Shown: piece after piece, positions 1-6,904 of the stretch
Layout of the letters: every line of letters begins with the position of its first letter
Numbering within the stretch: the first letter of the stretch is position 1
Source: a virus
Virus record (IMG/VR): IMGVR_UViG_3300044798_000178
Location: 1-32,821 of that record
Reading direction: 5' to 3' (one strand)
DNA: 32,821 nucleotides
Position numbers and translations under genes: made by a program
The notes under the pieces: model-generated
Database searches by the model: none
The model's input: only the letters and a program-made list of their open reading frames with translations
Told to the model about the DNA's origin: nothing

Positions 1-6
1 CGAATC

Positions 7-498
7 ATGCATATTTGTAGCGCCTGTGCGCTGTTGGCTGGGAAAAACGAATCGGCGTGCGGCGTAGGTGTTGTGTGGAGTGAGGATACGTGCGATGTGT
101 GTGAGCGATTGCAGGTGGTGTGTGATCCTCGGTACTGGGGATACTTCACTCCGGAACAGATAACCCAGGCCAAATCCAAACTCAAGGAGTTTGGGCTAGA
201 TAGACACTCATTCGCCGATCCGGGGGATGTGAGACGTTTAATCGGAGTAATTCGGGAAGTTCTTGGGGAAGAGAACATGAGTTATATGCTTAAGCTCTGT
301 ATCAAAGGCATAGAAATTGATATGGATCGCGGAAAGAATATAGCGATGTTCGATTCTAGGCAACTGGCTTACTGGTATGGAAAAGACGTGGAATTTCTGA
401 ACTCAAAGAGGGAGCGGGAACGAAATGAAATCCTACAGCCAAAAACTCATCTCAGCATTGTCCAAGGTGGACGAGAACGCCTACTCGATAATTCTTAA
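7..498 (+). CDS. Cys-rich putative zinc-binding protein (possibly 5'-truncated)
   Basis: Unknown function, 163 residues from the first visible ATG. The N-terminal 40 residues hold two CxxC pairs (C4/C7 and C29/C32) plus C18 and C39, which suggests a small zinc-ribbon or treble-clef fold. The remainder is charged and mostly helical, without a motif I recognise. The reading frame is open up to the window edge and no ribosome site can be seen in the six bases before the ATG, so the true start may lie outside the window. The 3' end overlaps the next gene by 74 bases. Such a long overlap is unusual, but the SIS start downstream is well supported, so the last 25 residues here are encoded in dual-use sequence. 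Zinc binding is inferred only from the cysteine spacing. Confidence 0.55.
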   Translation: MHICSACALLAGKNESACGVGVVWSEDTCDVCERLQVVCDPRYWGYFTPEQITQAKSKLKEFGLDRHSFADPGDVRRLIGVIREVLGEENMSYMLKLCIKGIEIDMDRGKNIAMFDSRQLAYWYGKDVEFLNSKRERERNEILQPKTHLSIVQGGRERLLDNS

Positions 499-982
499 GG
501 CGCTGTTTAAGTGCATTGGGAACAACGGTCACATTTATGTGATAGGTAACGGGGGCAGCGCCGCCACAGCCAGTCATTTTGTGAATGATCTAACAAAGTT
601 GGTTTGGGATCAAACAGAGGTAGAAGTAAACGTGCGTTGTTTAAGTGACAACGTGCCCTTGATCACAGCTTTGGCAAATGATATTGCCTACGACGAGATA
701 TTTGCGTGGCAGTTGGCGCGATGTTTTACCTGCGATGATGTACTCATAGCATTTAGCGGCTCTGGGAACAGCCCAAATATCATCAAAGCTATAGAAGTGG
801 CCAATGAGGTTTTCTCGGCCCTAACAATTGGCATCGGTGGGCGCGACGGCGGAGAGATGTGTAGGACAACAGACTACTCACTTATAGTTTCAGACAACTC
901 AATGCAGATCATTGAAGACGTGCATCTTGCCATAAGTCATTCTCTTTGTACTGACATAATAGGGGTTATCAAAGGACTATAG
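425..982 (+). CDS. SIS-domain sugar-phosphate isomerase homologue (GmhA/DiaA-like)
   Basis: Resembles the sedoheptulose-7-phosphate isomerase (GmhA) branch of SIS proteins, which make heptose for LPS or S-layer glycans; DiaA, a replication-initiation factor, has the same fold. The 185-residue length is normal. Phosphosugar-binding motifs are GNGGSA at 41-46 and SGSGNS at 111-116, and a C-terminal EDVHLAISH lies at 164-172. Of the metal/catalytic positions of GmhA, both histidines are present (H51, H172). The Glu after the first His is Asp (D55), and the Gln of the second cluster is Glu (E164), as in several family branches. The start is supported by a purine-rich GGAG/GGGA stretch just upstream. 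In a phage it could alter host surface sugars or serve a modified nucleotide or glycan pathway; the substrate cannot be read from sequence. Confidence 0.82.
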   Translation: MKSYSQKLISALSKVDENAYSIILKALFKCIGNNGHIYVIGNGGSAATASHFVNDLTKLVWDQTEVEVNVRCLSDNVPLITALANDIAYDEIFAWQLARCFTCDDVLIAFSGSGNSPNIIKAIEVANEVFSALTIGIGGRDGGEMCRTTDYSLIVSDNSMQIIEDVHLAISHSLCTDIIGVIKGL

Positions 983-1019
983 GTAGCAATAAGCGCAGTA
1001 AAACTAGGTGCATTGCTAC
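983..1019 (+). other. 8-bp inverted repeat after the SIS gene
   Basis: GTAGCAAT at 983-990 is perfectly repeated in inverse at 1012-1019 with a 21-base loop. It directly follows the SIS stop codon. There is no clear T-tract (TTATT follows), so it could be a weak terminator, an mRNA-end hairpin or an operator for the next gene. Only the inverted repeat itself is observed. Confidence 0.35.
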
Positions 1020-1052
1020 TTATTATCCAGTAGCGCGGGAGGCTTATAGACG

Positions 1053-1925
1053 ATGAAAGAGCAATTCATTAACAAGAATTTTTCCAGCAGGTCACTTGAG
1101 CTTATAGCTGTAGCCAACGCGATTTGCGAGAGTTACGCACAGAGAGGGTACGACCTATCGTTGCGCCAGCTTTATTATCAGTTTGTCGCCAACCATGGTT
1201 ATGCGAATTCTGAGGCCAACTACAAGAAACTGGGCGGTGTGCTGGCGGATGCTCGAATGGCTGGACTGCTTGATTGGGACTACATCAAGGATCGTAGCCG
1301 AGAAACCATGCGCAACAGCCATTGGGATAATCCCGGACAAATTCTCAGTGCGGTTGCAACGCAGTTCAGAATAGATTCATGGCAGGATCAACCCCGCTAT
1401 GTTGAGGTAATGGTCGAAAAACAGGCACTCGAAGGAATACTTATTCCCGTCTGCAGTAAATTGGATATTTCTTTCACGGCCAATAAAGGCTACTCGTCTG
1501 CATCGGCGATGTACGAAACGGCACAACGACTCCTAAATAAAAGAAATGCTGGGGCCGAGACTCACATTATCTACCTCGGTGACCATGATCCAAGCGGCAT
1601 TGATATGACACGCGATGTAGAAGAACGGCTTTGCTTGCTCAGTGACGGAGAGGTAACAGTACATCGCATAGCATTGAATATGGACCAGGTTCGCCAATAT
1701 AATCCACCGGAGAATCCCGCGAAACTTACAGATTCCAGATCGGATTCCTATATTGAGCGATTCGGGGATTCCTCTTGGGAGTTGGATGCCCTCAGTCCTG
1801 AAATCTTAACTCAACTCGTGGAGGACGCGGTGCTAGAGCTGCGTGACGACGATATTCAACGTCCTTTCTTAGCGCAGCAAAAGCGATGGAGAGATGAATT
1901 ATTAGAGTTAGCATGTGCTTATTAG
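1053..1925 (+). CDS. TOPRIM protein resembling Topo VI subunit A/Spo11 (Mini-A-like)
   Basis: 290 residues that look like a compact homologue of the type IIB topoisomerase A subunit, the fold shared with Spo11. The segment SLRQLYYQF (36-44) matches the motif carrying the catalytic tyrosine (Y41 or Y42), followed by a winged-helix-like stretch ending LADARMAGLLDWD (64-76). The TOPRIM part has the glutamate in VEKQ (E122) and the metal-binding pair in GDHDPSG (D177, D179). Topo VI-A is normally about 350-380 residues and works with an ATPase B subunit; no B subunit lies in this window. Stand-alone short versions called Mini-A are known from mobile elements. Expected role: DNA cleavage via a 5'-phosphotyrosyl bond, in topology or recombination. 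A GGAGG at about 1038-1042 precedes the ATG. Assignment rests on motifs read by eye. Confidence 0.68.
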   Translation: MKEQFINKNFSSRSLELIAVANAICESYAQRGYDLSLRQLYYQFVANHGYANSEANYKKLGGVLADARMAGLLDWDYIKDRSRETMRNSHWDNPGQILSAVATQFRIDSWQDQPRYVEVMVEKQALEGILIPVCSKLDISFTANKGYSSASAMYETAQRLLNKRNAGAETHIIYLGDHDPSGIDMTRDVEERLCLLSDGEVTVHRIALNMDQVRQYNPPENPAKLTDSRSDSYIERFGDSSWELDALSPEILTQLVEDAVLELRDDDIQRPFLAQQKRWRDELLELACAY

Positions 1926-1936
1926 CGGGAATAACT

Positions 1937-2107
1937 ATGAGACATTTTCGACAGATTCTTGAAGAGAGATTGAGGTCGCTTGAGAGACAAGAACTTCGAC
2001 TTCTTAACTCTAACTCAGTTCGGCGATACCGGAAGAACCTAACGCAACAAAGGTGCATCAAGATTTTGTTGGGCCTTTTGAGGGGGCGCGACAATGCCGA
2101 TATATGA
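1937..2107 (+). CDS. Small basic protein of unknown function
   Basis: 56 residues starting at an ATG 11 bases after the TOPRIM gene's stop, with GCGGGA upstream as a weak ribosome site. It is arginine-rich and predicted helical (RQILEERLRSLERQELRLL near the N-terminus), which would suit a small nucleic-acid-binding or coiled-coil adaptor. Its 3' end overlaps the start of the zinc-ribbon gene by 14 bases. The frame extends upstream to 1913, overlapping the TOPRIM gene, but the internal ATG is the better start. Nothing in the sequence tells its function. Confidence 0.5.
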   Translation: MRHFRQILEERLRSLERQELRLLNSNSVRRYRKNLTQQRCIKILLGLLRGRDNADI

Positions 2108-2306
2108 ATACAGATGCAACTCTTGCGCACACGTATTCGATGTATTCCATACTACTATGCGCAAGGCTCGGCAATCGATCACCATGTCGCCTGTGCCCTG
2201 CCCCGAGTGCGGGTTCCCTTCCGCTATTCGAATCGTCAGCGGCAGTATAGGAATAGCTTTTAAGGGGAGGGGTTTTCATGTCAATGACTATCCGAGCGGG
2301 AGATAA
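2094..2306 (+). CDS. FmdB-type zinc-ribbon protein
   Basis: A 70-residue member of the FmdB/CxxC putative regulatory family. It begins with the diagnostic MPIYEYRC and has two zinc knuckles, C8-x2-C11 and C36-x2-C39. It ends with the family's GRGFHVNDY-type tail. These proteins are annotated as putative regulators in many bacteria and phages, but no biochemical role is firmly established. GAGGGGG about eight bases upstream sets the start. It overlaps the small gene before it and the methyltransferase after it, so the three are probably translated together. Confidence 0.85.
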   Translation: MPIYEYRCNSCAHVFDVFHTTMRKARQSITMSPVPCPECGFPSAIRIVSGSIGIAFKGRGFHVNDYPSGR

Positions 2307-2778
2307 TATCGTGCTTGATAATGTAAATTTTCAAACCCCAAATTGGTGCTGTCAGCACATGGCAAGTTTGATTCCCACTAACGCTGATTCTGTTTTAGAG
2401 CCAACAAAAGGCGCAGGAAATTTGGTTTTAGCCATTCAAAAAGCGGGATTTAAGGTGACGGCTCCCGACGATTTTTGGGACATGGATAAGGATGTAAGGT
2501 TTGATTGTGTTTGTATGAATCCGCCGTTCACTCCTATGGCGCAAGGCTATCAGATATTGTACAAATGCATGGAGAAAGCCGATTGCATTATTGCTTTGAT
2601 GCCATGGTTAACTATAATAAACTCAGAAAAACGCACAAAGTTAATAATGGACTTTGGGTTAAGATCAATAACTCACCTGCCTAGAAACACTTTTCCGGGC
2701 GCAAGGGTGCAGTGCTGTATTTTGGAGATGGATACGGCATATAGACACAGAGGAACCACACAGTTTGTAGTGCTATAA
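2278..2778 (+). CDS. Short class I SAM-dependent methyltransferase (NPPF, probably N6-adenine DNA)
   Basis: 166 residues with an AdoMet-binding motif I VLEPTKGAGNLV (39-50) and a catalytic motif IV MNPPF (80-84). Motif I before NPPF is the order of gamma-class N6-adenine DNA methyltransferases. It is much shorter than restriction-type enzymes and shows no target-recognition domain, so it is probably relaxed in specificity or needs a partner. A C-terminal MPWL...NTFPGARVQCCILEM segment fits the end of the Rossmann fold. A strong GGGGAGGGG lies 7-15 bases upstream; ATG 2278 or ATG 2284 could serve. Likely role: protecting phage DNA from host nucleases, by inference. The beta-class methyltransferase at 26420 is a separate type. 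Confidence 0.72.
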   Translation: MSMTIRAGDNIVLDNVNFQTPNWCCQHMASLIPTNADSVLEPTKGAGNLVLAIQKAGFKVTAPDDFWDMDKDVRFDCVCMNPPFTPMAQGYQILYKCMEKADCIIALMPWLTIINSEKRTKLIMDFGLRSITHLPRNTFPGARVQCCILEMDTAYRHRGTTQFVVL

Positions 2779-2796
2779 AACTGGTATTTTCACTGG

Positions 2797-2825
2797 TTGC
2801 ACTTAGGGTGTAAATGTGATATACT
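2797..2825 (+). promoter_or_regulatory. Extended -10 promoter for the 2858 gene cluster
   Basis: TTGCAC (2797-2802), a 17-base spacer, then TGA-TATACT (TG at 2817-2818, hexamer 2820-2825). ACTGGT occurs twice just upstream (2780-2785 and 2792-2797), the second touching the -35. Expected start near 2832, giving a 25-base leader with AAGAGGAG before ATG 2858. It probably drives the run of small genes up to about 8900. Confidence 0.75.
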
Positions 2826-2857
2826 ATTAGTGATGGATCGTAAGAGGAGACAAAACG

Positions 2858-3013
2858 ATGGATAGGTACAAAGTTGTGAAGGATGGTGTGGTTATGGCGA
2901 CGTTTTCCACGAAGTACCACGCCACTAAGTATGCAATAGCAATCGAAGGAATCGTGGAAGATTGTTTGCAGTCCCCGGAAGACGCCGAGAAACTGCAAGA
3001 GCACGTACAGTAA
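2858..3013 (+). CDS. Small protein, first gene behind a promoter
   Basis: 51 residues (starts MDRYKVVKDG), acidic toward the C-terminus, with no recognised domain. Support comes from context: a good promoter at 2797-2825, an AAGAGGAG ribosome site 8 bases before the ATG, and a stop at 3011 followed at once by the TTGGAGG site of the next gene. The N-terminal pattern of alternating valines and charged residues followed by a helix (HATKYAIAIEGIVEDC) suggests a small alpha/beta protein. First position behind an apparent early promoter often marks small host-takeover proteins, but that is inference only. Confidence 0.6.
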   Translation: MDRYKVVKDGVVMATFSTKYHATKYAIAIEGIVEDCLQSPEDAEKLQEHVQ

Positions 3014-3026
3014 TTGGAGGCATAAC

Positions 3027-3665
3027 ATGATCACCGCTACAGGATTAGAAATTGATTCCCAGACTGCTCTAAGCGAAAAATATGTTCGTGCCTATGATGT
3101 TGCTTGGGCACTACATAACACAAACATGTTTCATGGGCATTCCCCAGTACCTTGGGATTTGCTTTCCCACGCGGGTTTAGTCTACAGACTCTATGCTCAA
3201 GATGTAAAAGGGCAGGTGGACGTAAAGACAAGTTTGGTGCTACTGCTTAGCCGCGCCCCAGAAATTTATGATACATACCCTGACTTTTTGTGGGATATTT
3301 TGTCTAGGTTTGGGGTTTATGCCAAGGATGTGTTGGCGCGAGAGAATTACTTGTCTGCTATAGGGCGATACGAAAACGCGGCCACTGCGTTTGAATACTC
3401 CATACTCTTCCCACAGGCAAGCAATCCACCTAAGTCCGATTTCGTCGTGGGTTTGCCTACTATACTGGTCAAGGCCAAAGTTTCAGATTATATAGAGCTT
3501 CTTAAGCAACTGGCAATTACCAACAGTGTAACGGACATTGGCGCTCTGTTTCATTGCTCTGAGTTTTTACAGACCTATATTGACTTAGAGTATGCCCCAA
3601 AAGATGCCAACACTAAATTTGAGACTGCTCAAACAACCGGCGACGTAGAAGGACTAAGACTATGA
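3027..3665 (+). CDS. HD-phosphohydrolase-like protein lacking the HD dyad
   Basis: 212 residues. The region MFHGHSPVPWDLLSHAGLV (34-52) follows the pattern of phage and bacterial YfbR-like HD phosphohydrolases, in which a GH...P...L..H segment is followed by LLHDAPEAY. Here the second motif reads LLSRAPEIY (73-81): the His-Asp dyad is replaced by Ser75-Arg76, while the flanking APE-Y survives. Active relatives hydrolyse nucleoside monophosphates. This copy would lack the metal site and may be a binding or regulatory remnant. The last 130 residues are helical with no further motif. TTGGAGG at 3013-3019 supports the start. The stop overlaps the next start as ATGA. The homology is distant and read by eye. 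Confidence 0.5.
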   Translation: MITATGLEIDSQTALSEKYVRAYDVAWALHNTNMFHGHSPVPWDLLSHAGLVYRLYAQDVKGQVDVKTSLVLLLSRAPEIYDTYPDFLWDILSRFGVYAKDVLARENYLSAIGRYENAATAFEYSILFPQASNPPKSDFVVGLPTILVKAKVSDYIELLKQLAITNSVTDIGALFHCSEFLQTYIDLEYAPKDANTKFETAQTTGDVEGLRL

Positions 3666-3934
3666 TTGCTAGAGTTATAGTTCAAGAAAATGACATGGGA
3701 GAGAAGCACGTCACATTCACCCAAGACATGAATAGTCCGGTTAAGGACTTCTTGATTGACAATGATACGTGGAAAAACTCAAAGGTCACAGAAGGAAGAG
3801 CTCTGATTCTTAGTATGGATGAATTCACGGCTGACAATTTGTTAGACGAGTTTCACACAGCTTGGACTTCGCATCCGCCTATAAACATGGGCAAAACTAG
3901 AATAGATATAGGAGAGTACTATGAAGCTGTTTGA
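3662..3934 (+). CDS. Hypothetical protein
   Basis: 90 residues, acidic, with no recognisable family. It starts within the ATGA overlap of the preceding stop, a typical sign of translational coupling, and its own stop overlaps the next gene by 14 bases. Predicted mixed alpha/beta. The tight packing in a same-strand run of similar small genes is the main evidence that it is real. Confidence 0.6.
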   Translation: MIARVIVQENDMGEKHVTFTQDMNSPVKDFLIDNDTWKNSKVTEGRALILSMDEFTADNLLDEFHTAWTSHPPINMGKTRIDIGEYYEAV

Positions 3935-4268
3935 CGATGTAGTTGAGTGTTTACAGAAATATTACTTGGAGCGGGATTTTGATGCTCTGTTAGATGCCAT
4001 AAGCGTTATACAGGGTGAGCTTGCCATACCGCACTTGCAGGAAAGTATTATTACTGTTCCCCTTTATGTGAGTGAGGTAGAGGAACTTATCAAGGAGCAC
4101 GGATGTCTTCGCATAAGTTCAAGTGAGGCAGAGTCTAGCGGTTCCATCGAGGTAGATAGATTGGTTCGGGTGCATTCGGCGGAGGATGCGGGGGACTGCA
4201 TGATTTTGAATGTGGTTCACCTTGATGATTCCTATATTATCTTGGTTCCTGGGGGCGGAGCACAATGA
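3921..4268 (+). CDS. Hypothetical acidic protein
   Basis: 115 residues, strongly acidic, with an N-terminal helical half (MKLFDDVVECLQKYYLERD) and a beta-rich C-terminal half ending IILVPGGGAQ. No family recognised. ATAGGAGAG at 3908-3916 gives a good ribosome site, and the stop overlaps the next start as ATGA. It belongs to the operon running from 2858. Confidence 0.62.
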   Translation: MKLFDDVVECLQKYYLERDFDALLDAISVIQGELAIPHLQESIITVPLYVSEVEELIKEHGCLRISSSEAESSGSIEVDRLVRVHSAEDAGDCMILNVVHLDDSYIILVPGGGAQ

Positions 4269-4477
4269 TAGAGGTTGGAGGCGGCGTGGTTATTCAGGTT
4301 CCCGGCACTCGTTTTCGTGTAACTCTGGAAGTTATAGAGATAGATGAAAATTCTGACATGTTGAGAGTAAGGGGGGAGGGCGTTGAAGGTTGGATCACGC
4401 AGGGACAAGTTCAGGATGTGCTTACCCCAAGCAACTTCGCGTTTGATAACGCCATCAACATCATTGGAGAGGACTAG
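4265..4477 (+). CDS. Small hypothetical protein, probable beta-barrel
   Basis: 70 residues starting in the ATGA overlap with the upstream gene; GGGGGCGGAG just before is a strong ribosome site. The pattern VVIQVPGTRFRVTLEVIEI followed by MLRVRGEGVEGWIT alternates hydrophobic and polar residues as small SH3-like or OB-like barrels do. That is a structural guess; no family is recognised. The next gene's frame runs through its 3' half. Confidence 0.55.
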   Translation: MIEVGGGVVIQVPGTRFRVTLEVIEIDENSDMLRVRGEGVEGWITQGQVQDVLTPSNFAFDNAINIIGED

Positions 4478-4658
4478 CCTTTGGTGGTGGCAATGTGGTA
4501 GGAAGAGAAGATATGACACCAGAAAACTGGCGAGGGAGGCCAGAAATAAGTATGAACTAAAGTTTCGAGATAGAATGAAAATATACGTTTGTGACTTTTG
4601 TGGTGGATTTCATATCGCCCACAAAACCAGGAGAACACGCGATGAATGCAAGAAATAA
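4383..4658 (+). CDS. Small zinc-finger-like protein (start uncertain)
   Basis: The convincing part is the C-terminal half (residues 38-91). It contains a Cys in QCGRKRRYDT (C38), a basic helix, and then YVCDFCGGFHIAH (C69, C72, H76, H79), which looks like a compact zinc finger of the kind in small phage nucleic-acid-binding proteins. The first 37 residues overlap the previous gene in another frame and may not be translated. Candidate starts are TTG 4383 behind a G-rich purine run, ATG 4416, or TTG 4464. It overlaps the ribosome site and start of the peptidase gene. Confidence 0.5.
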   Translation: MKVGSRRDKFRMCLPQATSRLITPSTSLERTSLWWWQCGRKRRYDTRKLAREARNKYELKFRDRMKIYVCDFCGGFHIAHKTRRTRDECKK

Positions 4659-5160
4659 CAGCGGCCTAAATAAGATATTTGGTTGTCCCTACAAGTCAGA
4701 TATGACTGTAAATCATGAGTGGGAAAAGGAATATCTTGTTTCCGTAGATTTGCCGTTTCCTATGTTTTTAGCATGGGATATGGCAGTGAAGGTTACTAGG
4801 GTCACAGTAAATAGGGTTGCAGCTCCGCGATTCAAAAAGGCACTCCATAGTATATGGAACCAAGCGCAGTACATGGCTAAACAAAAAGGAATCGATCCCC
4901 TTACGTTTTTACATGAACTAAAGCTGGACCTTTGCGGGGGAGCATATAATTTTCGAGTTCAGCGTGGCAATAATAACATATCTATGCACGCTTATGGTAT
5001 AGCCATAGATATAGACTCAGCGAATCATGTTCTTGGAGACAAGAAGGCCACATTCCCAACTTGGTATATCTATTGTTGGGTTTCGGCGGGATTTACTTGG
5101 GGCGGTGCATGGACAGGACGTAGGGATAGTATGCACTTTGAAATAACAAAGGTGTTATAA
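4642..5160 (+). CDS. M15-family D-Ala peptidase, putative endolysin
   Basis: 172 residues from ATG 4642, which has AGGAG about 9 bases upstream; the frame is open further upstream but that start lacks support. Zn ligands follow the M15 pattern: H116 and D123 in SMHAYGIAIDID and H165 in DSMHFE. Upstream, YNFRVQRG contains the conserved Arg. M15 enzymes (VanY, phage T5 endolysin, Ply500) cut L-Ala-D-Glu or D-Ala-D-Ala bonds of peptidoglycan. No signal peptide, membrane segment or wall-binding domain is present, so it would act as a cytoplasmic endolysin needing a holin, or as a virion enzyme. The nearest holin candidate is the hydrophobic protein at 8965, not adjacent. Confidence 0.82.
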   Translation: MNARNNSGLNKIFGCPYKSDMTVNHEWEKEYLVSVDLPFPMFLAWDMAVKVTRVTVNRVAAPRFKKALHSIWNQAQYMAKQKGIDPLTFLHELKLDLCGGAYNFRVQRGNNNISMHAYGIAIDIDSANHVLGDKKATFPTWYIYCWVSAGFTWGGAWTGRRDSMHFEITKVL

Positions 5161-5190
5161 AACAAAAGTGTTATGCTTGGAGGTAGTAGA

Positions 5191-5772
5191 ATGATGTCGG
5201 TATCAGTATATTTGGCGGGAGCCATCAGAAGCGAAGAGGTTGGACGCAATTACGATGCGGCATGGCGAGAACATGCTAAAAATTGTATACTGAAAGCTAT
5301 TCCGGACGAGGACATACGCATCATAAGTCCGATGGCGTTTAAGTCGTTTGATGGGGAGGTGTGGAAGATTTTTGACATGTTCCCCATAGATGATCAGGCC
5401 ACACTGCAACAGGATATGACATGCATTGCGCAGTCTGACATGTTGCTTATGAACTTATTGCCGTTCGAGGAAAGATATTCTGTAAGGTTTGATGTGGCAG
5501 AAGTATTATCTATTCCTTTCGGGGAAGGCTGTCACCCTAATGTGGGAACATTTTCTGAGTTTGGTATAGCATTAGCAACACGAAAGCCTGTGGTTGTTGT
5601 TAGCAACGATGCGTATATCAAATCACACCCGTTTATGCGGGCGGGGGCCATAAAAATAGTTTCCACGGTAGATGAAGGCATAGATTATATTATTGGCCTT
5701 GTATCAGTGCTTTTGTCAAAGCCTGAAATTCATAAGGCACACGCAAGACGGCGGAGGCAAGGTAATGAATGA
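5191..5772 (+). CDS. Nucleoside 2-deoxyribosyltransferase-like protein
   Basis: 193 residues. N-terminal VYLAGAI (6-12), a central IAQSDMLLMNLLP (79-91) with D83, and GTFSEFGIALATRKPVVVV (119-137) with E123 match the nucleoside 2-deoxyribosyltransferase/DUF4406-like fold; E123 is the expected nucleophile position. Relatives swap bases between deoxynucleosides or hydrolyse the N-glycosidic bond; in phages they accompany nucleotide salvage or base modification. ATG 5191 is chosen over ATG 5173 because GGAGG (5180-5184) lies between them at ideal spacing. The 3' end overlaps the Gam-like gene by 8 bases. Substrate unknown. Confidence 0.72.
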   Translation: MMSVSVYLAGAIRSEEVGRNYDAAWREHAKNCILKAIPDEDIRIISPMAFKSFDGEVWKIFDMFPIDDQATLQQDMTCIAQSDMLLMNLLPFEERYSVRFDVAEVLSIPFGEGCHPNVGTFSEFGIALATRKPVVVVSNDAYIKSHPFMRAGAIKIVSTVDEGIDYIIGLVSVLLSKPEIHKAHARRRRQGNE

Positions 5773-6430
5773 GGAATTGATTGTAGTAGACGAAGAAACG
5801 ATGACTCTCATCAACACGGAAACAGGAGAGGTCGTAGGAGTCAAGGATACACCCCCAGAGGACGCAGCCGACGTTGACCTGGCTACGTGGTTAGGAGAGC
5901 GCAGAGATTGGCATAAAGGCAGATTATCTGGGATAAAAGCTGAACTGGCATCTAGGGTGGAGACGCTTAATCGAATCTATGGCCCCCAGATTAACCGCCA
6001 CGAGGCTTCTATGAAGTTTCTCGACTTCAGATACGGGCCAGTGCTCTTTGACCTGGCTAGGCGTATCATCGGAGACGGCAAAAAGAGATCGACAGCCGTA
6101 GGTTTACTGCTGTTAAAGATTCGAACCACCAGAGCCTCAATTGATGTTGTGGATAACGACAAGGCTGTGGGCTACTTTAAGGGGTTGCTGGATGCTTGGA
6201 GTAGTAAATTGACTAGACTATCTGCCGACCCGGACACAGAGGGCGTACGTAAAAGTTTACTTGAGGCGGACGCACGAATAGTGCAGCTTCGTAAATGTAT
6301 TAACGTCAAGGAATCAATCTACAAAAGCGAGATTCCTGAAGACTTAAAGAAACTGTTCACGGATGACAACCTTGAAGACACAGGGATCAAGGCAAATCTC
6401 GGGGGAGATGAATACCTGGAGATTGAGTAG
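5765..6430 (+). CDS. Mu Gam-like DNA-end-binding protein (putative host-nuclease inhibitor)
   Basis: 221 residues. After an acidic 40-residue lead comes a long helix (GRLSGIKAELASRVETLNRIYG) and then LLLLKIRTTRASIDVVDNDKAVGYFK. That layout, with a helical arm followed by a 'regular Lys/Arg strand, then V-V-D-x-x-K-A-x-x-Y' segment, resembles Mu Gam family proteins, Ku-like DNA-end binders that block RecBCD-type nucleases. The match is by pattern only. GGAGGCAAGGTA overlapping the preceding gene gives the ribosome site. It sits directly upstream of the DinG-type helicase cluster, which suits a DNA-metabolism role. Confidence 0.48.
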   Translation: MNEELIVVDEETMTLINTETGEVVGVKDTPPEDAADVDLATWLGERRDWHKGRLSGIKAELASRVETLNRIYGPQINRHEASMKFLDFRYGPVLFDLARRIIGDGKKRSTAVGLLLLKIRTTRASIDVVDNDKAVGYFKGLLDAWSSKLTRLSADPDTEGVRKSLLEADARIVQLRKCINVKESIYKSEIPEDLKKLFTDDNLEDTGIKANLGGDEYLEIE

Positions 6431-6460
6431 GGCTCCTGTTCAATAGAATGGAAACTTCGT

Positions 6461-6904
6461 ATGATCCGCTACGATCAAGGACTTGAAAATTGGACATTCA
6501 AAGAGGTTAAACAGCAGTGTCCGACCGCCCAGCAAAGGGTTTATTTGGCCCTTTTATCTTTGACACCCGCACAACTGGTTTTTGAGTTGCCCAGGGGTAG
6601 GAAGTTCTGTCATGAGCGTATAGACGCCGATACTTATGTCATAATTGGTAAGGTGATGGCGGCTATAATGGAAGAACACAATCTTATACTAACCCAAGAC
6701 GACGTTCTTCTTTGCTTTCTGCGCTTCAGGGAATTGATTTTTTTGTACGAGGCTACCCGACAGGGTGTGATGCTAACCAAAGTAACAGAGAATAGTATAG
6801 ACTATTATTATGTCGATGGCGATGAAAAGCCTGAAGATGCTGAACCGGAAACAGCAGTAAAATATGTCAAACGTATGAAACATTATCATGGGGGCATTAT
6901 ATGA
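6461..6904 (+). CDS. Hypothetical protein upstream of the DinG-type helicase
   Basis: 147 residues, mostly helical, with an acidic linker near the C-terminus (DGDEKPEDAEPE) and a basic tail. No family recognised. The ribosome site is weak (ATGGAAACTTCGT before the ATG). The stop overlaps the helicase start as ATGA, implying translational coupling and perhaps a partner role for the helicase. It follows the Gam-like gene after 30 bases. Confidence 0.6.
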   Translation: MIRYDQGLENWTFKEVKQQCPTAQQRVYLALLSLTPAQLVFELPRGRKFCHERIDADTYVIIGKVMAAIMEEHNLILTQDDVLLCFLRFRELIFLYEATRQGVMLTKVTENSIDYYYVDGDEKPEDAEPETAVKYVKRMKHYHGGII

